11,711 nucleotides of DNA from CAJXZP01 sp049606935 (GTDB lineage: Bacteria > Bacteroidota > Bacteroidia > Flavobacteriales_G > Salibacteraceae), in NCBI GenBank assembly GCA_049606935.1, contig JBMYWA010000071.1, forward strand, positions 1 to 11,711, read 5' to 3'. Below, piece by piece: positions 7,643-11,711 of this stretch. The position numbers and the translations under genes were made by a program. Position 1 is the first letter of the stretch. The number at the start of each line of letters is the position of its first letter. The notes under the pieces are model-generated. The model had not been told where the DNA came from. It did not search any database and saw nothing but the letters and a program-made list of their open reading frames with translations.

Positions 7643-7882
7643 ATGGCTAACATTTGTCAAATAACAGGAAAGAAGAGAATGACTGGAAACAATGTTTCTC
7701 ATTCACGTGCACATACTAAAAGAGTTTTTAAACCAAACCTTCATTTAAAGAAGTTTTTTATTCCAGAGGAGGATAAATGGATTACTTTGAAGGTATCTGC
7801 TTCTGCTATTCGTACCATCAACAAGAAAGGTATTACAGCTTGTTTGAAAGAAGCAAGAGAAAAAGGTTTTTATAAAGGTTAA
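7643..7882 (+). CDS. rpmB: 50S ribosomal protein bL28
   Basis: This is a 79-residue basic protein of the large ribosomal subunit. The N-terminus MANICQITGKKRMTGNNVSHS, interrupted only by minor substitutions, is the bL28 signature, followed by THTK-like AHTKRVFKPNLH and a C-terminal VSASAIRTINKKGI helix region. It has only the cysteines at C5 and in ITACL, with no paired CxxC knuckles, so it is the zinc-independent form. It is the first gene of a three-gene operon, 15 bp before rpmG. Unusually for this phylum, a purine-rich GAGG (7634-7637) lies 5 nt before the ATG, in the position of a Shine-Dalgarno sequence. The ATG at 7643 is the only sensible start. Confidence 0.97.
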   Translation: MANICQITGKKRMTGNNVSHSRAHTKRVFKPNLHLKKFFIPEEDKWITLKVSASAIRTINKKGITACLKEAREKGFYKG

Positions 7883-7897
7883 TAAAGGGATTTAATC

Positions 7898-8083
7898 ATG
7901 GCTAAGAAAAAAGGAAATAGAATCCAAGTTATTTTGGAGTGTACTGAGCACAAAGGAACAGGTTTACCAGGAACTTCTCGTTATATTACTACTAAGAATA
8001 GAAAGAACACTCCAGACAGAATGGAATTGAAAAAATTCAATCCTATTTTGAAAAAGATGACTGTTCATAAAGAAATTAAATAA
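7898..8083 (+). CDS. rpmG: 50S ribosomal protein bL33
   Basis: This is a 61-residue basic protein of the large subunit, near the tRNA exit site. GNRIQVILECTEH, followed by GTSRYITTKNRKNTPDR and the C-terminal ELKKFNPILKKMTVHKE, is the bL33 pattern. Only one cysteine is present (C15), so the zinc-ribbon CxxC pairs of the C+ form are absent and this is a C- paralogue that does not need zinc. It follows rpmB by 15 bp, with AAAGGGA (7884-7890) ahead of its ATG. The DUF4295 gene follows 17 bp later. The full length and the operon setting leave little doubt. Confidence 0.97.
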   Translation: MAKKKGNRIQVILECTEHKGTGLPGTSRYITTKNRKNTPDRMELKKFNPILKKMTVHKEIK

Positions 8084-8100
8084 ACCTAAACTTTTAAGAG

Positions 8101-8253
8101 ATGGCTAAGAAAACGGTTGCAACATTAGGTAAAGGTGGTGCTAAAAGCATTACTAAAGTTATTAAAACAGTAAGATCTCCAAAAACGGGAGCTTACATGT
8201 TTGAAGAGAAATTAGTTTCTACTGATAAAGTAAAGGAATTTATTTCTAAATAA
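8101..8253 (+). CDS. DUF4295 small basic protein, probable Bacteroidota ribosomal protein bL38
   Basis: A short open frame runs from ATG 8101 to TAA 8253 and encodes 50 residues. It begins MAKKTVATLGKGG, continues with SITKVIKTVRSPKTGAYMFEE, interrupted by no stop, and ends KVKEFISK. The product is strongly basic with SPKTGAY in the middle, which matches the DUF4295 family as I remember it. Genes of this family regularly follow rpmB-rpmG in Bacteroidota. From memory, the Flavobacterium johnsoniae ribosome structure revealed an extra large-subunit protein named bL38, and I believe it is this family; that link is recalled, not shown here. It is 17 bp after rpmG and 23 bp before a strong terminator, so it is the last gene of the operon. 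Confidence 0.88.
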   Translation: MAKKTVATLGKGGAKSITKVIKTVRSPKTGAYMFEEKLVSTDKVKEFISK

Positions 8254-8276
8254 TTCATCTACATCGGTAGATAAGG

Positions 8277-8311
8277 AAGCTTCTTCGTTTTTTCGAAGAA
8301 GCTTTTTTTTT
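8277..8311 (+). terminator. Strong intrinsic terminator of the ribosomal-protein operon
   Basis: A perfect 11-bp stem, AAGCTTCTTCG (8277-8287) against CGAAGAAGCTT (8294-8304), closes a loop of six T and runs into an unbroken T tract to 8311. It lies 23 bp after the DUF4295 stop and separates the ribosomal operon from ftsY. Confidence 0.95.
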
Positions 8312-8352
8312 GGAGTTATTTTATTTTTTTAATGATTCATGGTTAACGTGGT

Positions 8353-8360
8353 TATCTTTG
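8353..8360 (+). promoter_or_regulatory. Bacteroidota -7 element before ftsY
   Basis: TATCTTTG matches TAnnTTTG exactly. It lies after the operon terminator and 19 bp before the chosen ftsY ATG. No clear TTG -33 element is visible 19-21 bp upstream, where the DNA is T-rich. A transcript starting a few bases downstream would leave a very short leader. Confidence 0.45.
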
Positions 8361-8379
8361 AAGTTAAATAGTGAATTTT

Positions 8380-9330
8380 ATGGCTTGGTTAAATATTTTT
8401 TCAAAAGACAAAAAAGAAAAACTAGATAAAGGATTAGAGAAATCTAAAGAGGGCTTTTTATCAAAAATGTCTAGAGCAGTTGCCGGTAAGGATTCGGTAG
8501 ATGATGATGTTCTTGATGACTTGGAAGAAGTACTGGTAACCTCAGATGTGGGAGTGGATACTACCTTAAAAGTTATCAAAAGAATTGAAGAAAGGGTTGC
8601 CCGGGATAAATATGTAGGTACTTCAGAGCTTAATAAAATATTAAGAGAAGAAATAGCTTCTTTGTTAGATGATAAGGATGAAGATGTTACCTCTGAATTT
8701 GCAATCCCTAAAGTAGATGGACCCTATGTGATAATGGTTGTTGGCGTGAATGGGGTAGGTAAAACGACTACCATTGGGAAATTAGCGAATCAATTTAAAG
8801 CACAAGGATTAAACGTTATGTTAGGAGCAGCTGACACCTTTCGGGCTGCAGCCGTAGATCAAATTAAGATTTGGGGTAAACGTACCGGTGTTCCTGTGGT
8901 TTCTCAAGGAATGGGTGCAGACCCCGCTTCGGTGGCATTTGATACCGTGGCTAGTGCAAAGGCGAACAATGCAGATGTTGTAATAATTGATACGGCTGGT
9001 AGATTACATAATAAGATCAATTTAATGAATGAACTAAGTAAGATTAAAAATGTAATGAAAAAGGTTTTACTGGATGCCCCACACGATGTTATGTTAGTAA
9101 TAGATGGATCCACAGGACAAAATGCATTTGAACAAGCTAAAGCTTTTACTCAGGCCACAGAAGTTTCCTCTCTAGCGGTTACAAAACTAGATGGTACAGC
9201 AAAAGGCGGAGTGGTTATTGGAGTTTCTGATCAGTTCAGCATTCCAGTAAAATATATTGGAGTAGGTGAGGGTATTGATGACCTGCAGGAGTTTAATAAA
9301 AAGGAGTTTGTTGATTCACTTTTTGGTTAA
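8380..9330 (+). CDS. ftsY: Signal recognition particle receptor FtsY
   Basis: This SRP-family GTPase docks SRP-bound ribosomes at the inner membrane and hands membrane proteins to SecYEG. With the ATG at 8380 it has 316 residues. The N domain is a helical bundle (about 1-105). The G domain shows G1 GVNGVGKTT (122-130), DTFRAAA (152-158), DTAGR (204-208), TKLD (268-271) and the closing GVGEGIDDLQEF (294-305). DTFRAAA and the ending mark FtsY rather than Ffh, and there is no methionine-rich M domain. The acidic A domain of the E. coli protein is absent; a short basic-amphipathic N-terminus (WLNIFSKDKKEK) probably contacts lipid. An in-frame GTG at 8371 would add three residues, but it would leave only about 10 nt after the -7 element, so I chose the ATG. 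It probably has its own promoter after the terminator. Confidence 0.97.
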   Translation: MAWLNIFSKDKKEKLDKGLEKSKEGFLSKMSRAVAGKDSVDDDVLDDLEEVLVTSDVGVDTTLKVIKRIEERVARDKYVGTSELNKILREEIASLLDDKDEDVTSEFAIPKVDGPYVIMVVGVNGVGKTTTIGKLANQFKAQGLNVMLGAADTFRAAAVDQIKIWGKRTGVPVVSQGMGADPASVAFDTVASAKANNADVVIIDTAGRLHNKINLMNELSKIKNVMKKVLLDAPHDVMLVIDGSTGQNAFEQAKAFTQATEVSSLAVTKLDGTAKGGVVIGVSDQFSIPVKYIGVGEGIDDLQEFNKKEFVDSLFG

Positions 9331-9397
9331 GGTTGCCAATAAAGTAAATGCACCTGATTAGTAAGATTCTATTTTTTAAATAAGTTGAGTACATTAA

Positions 9398-10516
9398 GTG
9401 AAAGAAAATATCCAAATAATTGACTTGCCTGCTTTACATGCCCCTATTCAGAAAGAACTGAATAGAGCCATTGAAAATGTTTTAGTACATCAACAGTTTA
9501 TTGGTGGCCCTGAAGTTGCGAAATTTGAGAATGAATTAGGCAATTACCTAAATGCTTCTGTTCTTGGAGTTGGAAATGGTACGGACGCCCTAGAAATTGC
9601 TTTATTGACTTTAGGCATTGGACCAGGAGATGAGGTTTTAGTTCCTTCATTCAGTTATTTTGCATCAGCCGAGGTGGTAGTAAGGGTAGGAGCAAAACCT
9701 GTATTTGTCGATATTAACTCGTCTTTTATAATTGATGTAAAAGAGGCTGAAAAGAAAATTACTCGCAAAACAAAAGCCTTAATTGTTGTTCATTTATTTG
9801 GTCTGTGTGCAGAAATGGATTCAATTTTGAGTTTTGCAAAACAGAATAATCTTTGGGTTGTTGAAGATGCGGCTCAGGCTATTGGTGCCACGTGTAAAGT
9901 TGAGGGTATTGCAAAAATGGCAGGAACGATGGGAGATATGGGAACGATTTCTTTTTTCCCTTCCAAAAATCTTGGTGCATTTGGCGATGGAGGAGCAATA
10001 GTATCTAACTCCGAAGAATTAATAAAAAAATCAAAAATGATTGCTCAACATGGTCAATCATCCAAGTATGTTCATGATTGTATCGGAATGAATAGCCGGT
10101 TAGATACCATTCAAGCGGCCATTCTACGCGTTAAACTGAAACATTTAAATATTTGGACAAAAGAAAGGGTAAGAATTGCCCATTCTTACACAGAGGTGTT
10201 TAAAAACCAAGAACGAATTGTTTTACCCGAAATCCCTCAAAACTCTTCCCATGTTTATCATCAATATACCTTTTGTGTGAAGGGTAATAGAGAGCTACTG
10301 AAAGCTAGTTTATTGAAAGTTGGTATTCCAGTAAGGTTGTATTATCCAAAGGCAATTCATCAGCAAAAAGCCTTTAAAACAAACTTGGCTATTCACCTAA
10401 CAAATACCGAGAAGGTACAGGAACAAATGATTTCGATTCCAATCCATCCAACTTTAAATGATCGCCAGGTTCAGTTTATTATTGATAATGTTCGGGAGTA
10501 TTCACTAAAGTGTTAA
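9398..10516 (+). CDS. DegT/DnrJ/EryC1 family PLP-dependent sugar aminotransferase (second copy, different subgroup)
   Basis: This is a 372-residue fold-type I aminotransferase for nucleotide keto-sugars. The phosphate-binding motif is GNGTDAL (59-65), the PLP aspartate is D157 in VVEDAAQAIGA, and the Schiff-base lysine is K190 in SFFPSKNLGAFGDGGAI. IGMNSRLDTIQAA (229-241) and the late PVRLYYPKAIHQQ are typical. These features place it with the 3-amino-sugar branch (WbpE/FdtB/QdtB-like) rather than with the PglE-like enzyme at 956-2101. The start is GTG 9398, because an in-frame TAA ends at 9397 and no later ATG would keep the conserved IIDLPALHAPI segment. It lies 67 bp after ftsY and 161 bp before rimO. 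No other sugar gene is adjacent, so it may work with a distant polysaccharide locus or with a scattered pathway. The exact substrate is unknown. Confidence 0.92.
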   Translation: MKENIQIIDLPALHAPIQKELNRAIENVLVHQQFIGGPEVAKFENELGNYLNASVLGVGNGTDALEIALLTLGIGPGDEVLVPSFSYFASAEVVVRVGAKPVFVDINSSFIIDVKEAEKKITRKTKALIVVHLFGLCAEMDSILSFAKQNNLWVVEDAAQAIGATCKVEGIAKMAGTMGDMGTISFFPSKNLGAFGDGGAIVSNSEELIKKSKMIAQHGQSSKYVHDCIGMNSRLDTIQAAILRVKLKHLNIWTKERVRIAHSYTEVFKNQERIVLPEIPQNSSHVYHQYTFCVKGNRELLKASLLKVGIPVRLYYPKAIHQQKAFKTNLAIHLTNTEKVQEQMISIPIHPTLNDRQVQFIIDNVREYSLKC

Positions 10517-10625
10517 GTGAAATCCCCTGTTAAATGTATTCGTTTAATAATTAGCCGGATTAAATTCAATAATTGCATGGGTATAAATTGTAATAACGAA
10601 GGGTAGTCTAACCCACAATGTAAAC

Positions 10626-10633
10626 TACTTTTG
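10626..10633 (+). promoter_or_regulatory. Bacteroidota -7 element before rimO
   Basis: TACTTTTG fits TAnnTTTG exactly, 44 bp before the rimO ATG. No TTG is found at the expected -33 distance. The remaining 161-bp gap after the aminotransferase gene is AT-rich and holds nothing else convincing apart from the hairpin described next. Confidence 0.45.
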
Positions 10634-10634
10634 C

Positions 10635-10664
10635 ATCTCAATTCTTTATCAAGAAATTTGAGAT
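10635..10664 (+). promoter_or_regulatory. Leader hairpin upstream of rimO
   Basis: ATCTCAA (10635-10641) pairs with TTGAGAT (10658-10664), and TTCTT (10642-10646) pairs with AAGAA (10651-10655). This gives 12 bp with a TATC tetraloop and a 2-nt AT bulge on the 3' side. It starts just after the -7 element, so it would sit at or near the 5' end of the rimO mRNA. It has no T tract and is not a terminator. A role in mRNA stability or translation is only a guess. Confidence 0.4.
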
Positions 10665-10677
10665 AAATTCAAGAATA

Positions 10678-11711
10678 ATGAAAACAGGTAAGAAAAGAAC
10701 ATCATCAGTTAACGTGGTTACCCTTGGGTGCTCCAAGAACATTTTTGACTCAGAGGTATTAATGGGACAATTAAAAGCTTCTAATGTAGATGTATCTCAT
10801 GAAAGTGAAGAGTATGGTGCAGAAACGGTGGTGATTAACACTTGTGGATTTATTGGTGACGCCAAACAAGAATCTATTGATACCATTTTAGATTGGGTGG
10901 ATGCCAAGAAAAATGGAGATGTGGATAAGGTGGTTGTAATGGGATGCCTTTCTGAGCGCTACAAGGATGATTTGGTAAAAGAGATTCCGGATGTAGACTC
11001 ATGGTTTGGAACCAAAGAATTACCTCGATTATTAAAGACATTAAAAGCAGATTATAAAAAGGAGTTAATTGGCGAGCGATTATTAACCACTCCAATTCAT
11101 TATGCATATTTTAAGATTTCAGAAGGGTGTGATCGTACGTGTTCTTTTTGTGCAATTCCAATTATGCGTGGATTGAATGTTTCTACCCCAATTGATGAAT
11201 TAGTTACCAATGCAAAAGAACTGGCTGCTAATGGAACCAAAGAGTTATTGTTAATCGCTCAAGACCTCACGTATTATGGAATTGATTTAAACGGTAAAAG
11301 GCAGCTGGCAGATCTATTACGTGCTTTAAGTGATATTGAAGGCATTGAATGGATTAGATTGCACTATGCATACCCATCTGCCTTTCCTAAAGAGGTTTTG
11401 GACGTGATGGTGGAGCGTGATAATGTTTGTAATTACCTAGATATGCCGCTTCAGCACATTAGTAATGCTATGCTGAAGAGTATGCGTAGAATGATTACTA
11501 AGGAAAAGACCATTGACATTGTTCGAGAAATACGTGAAAAGGTTCCGGGAATTGCCATGCGAACTACTTTAATCGCTGGATACCCTGGTGAGACAGAACA
11601 AGATTTTCAAGAAATGTACGACTGGGTAAAAGAAACGCGTTTTGACCGTTTGGGAATTTTTGCCTACTCGCATGAAGAAAATACTTCTGCGCATGCATTA
11701 GAAGATGATGT
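10678..11711 (+). CDS. rimO: Ribosomal protein uS12 methylthiotransferase RimO, 3' end missing
   Basis: RimO is a radical SAM enzyme that adds a methylthio group to a conserved aspartate of ribosomal protein uS12. The frame is open from ATG 10678 to the window end, giving 344 of roughly 430-440 residues. The N-terminal MTTase domain carries the three ligands of the auxiliary 4Fe-4S cluster: C18 in TLGCSKN, C56 in NTCGFI and C90 in VMGCLSERY. The radical SAM motif is CDRTCSFC, with C151, C155 and C158, in KISEGCDRTCSFCAIP. LGCSKN and NTCGFI, rather than the GCQMN type, mark RimO over the tRNA enzyme MiaB. LDMPLQH and AGYPGETEQDF are the later family motifs. The C-terminal TRAM domain would lie past the edge. 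In related genomes rimO commonly follows ftsY; here an aminotransferase gene sits between them. Confidence 0.96.
   Translation, partial: MKTGKKRTSSVNVVTLGCSKNIFDSEVLMGQLKASNVDVSHESEEYGAETVVINTCGFIGDAKQESIDTILDWVDAKKNGDVDKVVVMGCLSERYKDDLVKEIPDVDSWFGTKELPRLLKTLKADYKKELIGERLLTTPIHYAYFKISEGCDRTCSFCAIPIMRGLNVSTPIDELVTNAKELAANGTKELLLIAQDLTYYGIDLNGKRQLADLLRALSDIEGIEWIRLHYAYPSAFPKEVLDVMVERDNVCNYLDMPLQHISNAMLKSMRRMITKEKTIDIVREIREKVPGIAMRTTLIAGYPGETEQDFQEMYDWVKETRFDRLGIFAYSHEENTSAHALEDD

Noticed and set aside
8342..8354. A 13-base match GTTAACGTGGTTA shared between the ftsY upstream region and the start of rimO (10708-10720).
   Set aside because: About one 13-base repeat is expected by chance in a window of this size, and the rimO copy is plain coding sequence. 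I see no extended duplication around it.
8364..8579. Minus-strand open frame opposite the start of ftsY.
   Set aside because: Its product is a low-complexity serine-rich string produced by reading the acidic and lysine-rich FtsY N domain backwards. No sign of a real gene.
9370..9377. TATTTTTT before the second aminotransferase, considered as a -7 element.
   Set aside because: It lacks the final G of TAnnTTTG and has no -33 partner at a suitable distance.
10601..10614. GGGT...ACCC inverted repeat between the second aminotransferase and rimO, considered as a terminator.
   Set aside because: Only four base pairs and no following T tract.

Overview
The window reads as the chromosome of a low-GC (by eye) member of the Bacteroidota, most likely Flavobacteriia. 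Support comes from the TAnnTTTG-type -7 promoter elements, mostly A-rich translation starts without Shine-Dalgarno sequences, the order rpmB-rpmG-DUF4295-ftsY-rimO, and the DUF4295 protein, which is restricted to this phylum as far as I know. All thirteen genes I can support lie on the + strand. The first and last are cut by the window edges.

Positions 1-2101 look like the downstream end of a surface-polysaccharide locus. They hold the 3' part of an ATP-grasp ligase gene and a DegT/DnrJ/EryC1-type PLP sugar aminotransferase. Positions 2141-7528 form a sulfate activation block: cysQ (PAP phosphatase), an SLC13/DASS-type permease with an internal pair of RCK_C-like domains (likely sulfate uptake), cysC (APS kinase), cysD and cysN (the two subunits of ATP sulfurylase). 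cysQ, the permease gene and cysC are butted or overlapping (TAA|ATG and TAATG), so they are probably co-translated. cysD has its own -7 element. Together these genes would import sulfate, make APS, phosphorylate it to PAPS and clear the by-product PAP. That is the toolkit for sulfotransferases as much as for cysteine synthesis. No cysH or sulfite reductase gene is present here, so the position beside sugar genes suggests PAPS supply for a sulfated glycan. This is inference.

Positions 7570-8311 are a compact ribosomal-protein operon: a good promoter, rpmB (bL28), rpmG (bL33, zinc-free form), a 50-codon DUF4295 gene (probably bL38) and a strong intrinsic terminator. Positions 8353-9330 hold ftsY, the SRP receptor. 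A second, divergent DegT-family aminotransferase (9398-10516) then sits between ftsY and rimO. rimO (10678 to the window end) encodes the ribosomal protein uS12 methylthiotransferase and has its own -7 element plus a 12-bp hairpin in the presumed leader.

I found no tRNA, rRNA, CRISPR array, insertion sequence or prophage gene. Most of the content belongs to known families. The points most worth a second look are the PAPS cassette next to polysaccharide genes, the Thr at the usual phospho-Ser site of CysC, the aminotransferase lodged in a housekeeping block, the ATP-grasp enzyme of unknown substrate, and the rimO leader hairpin.
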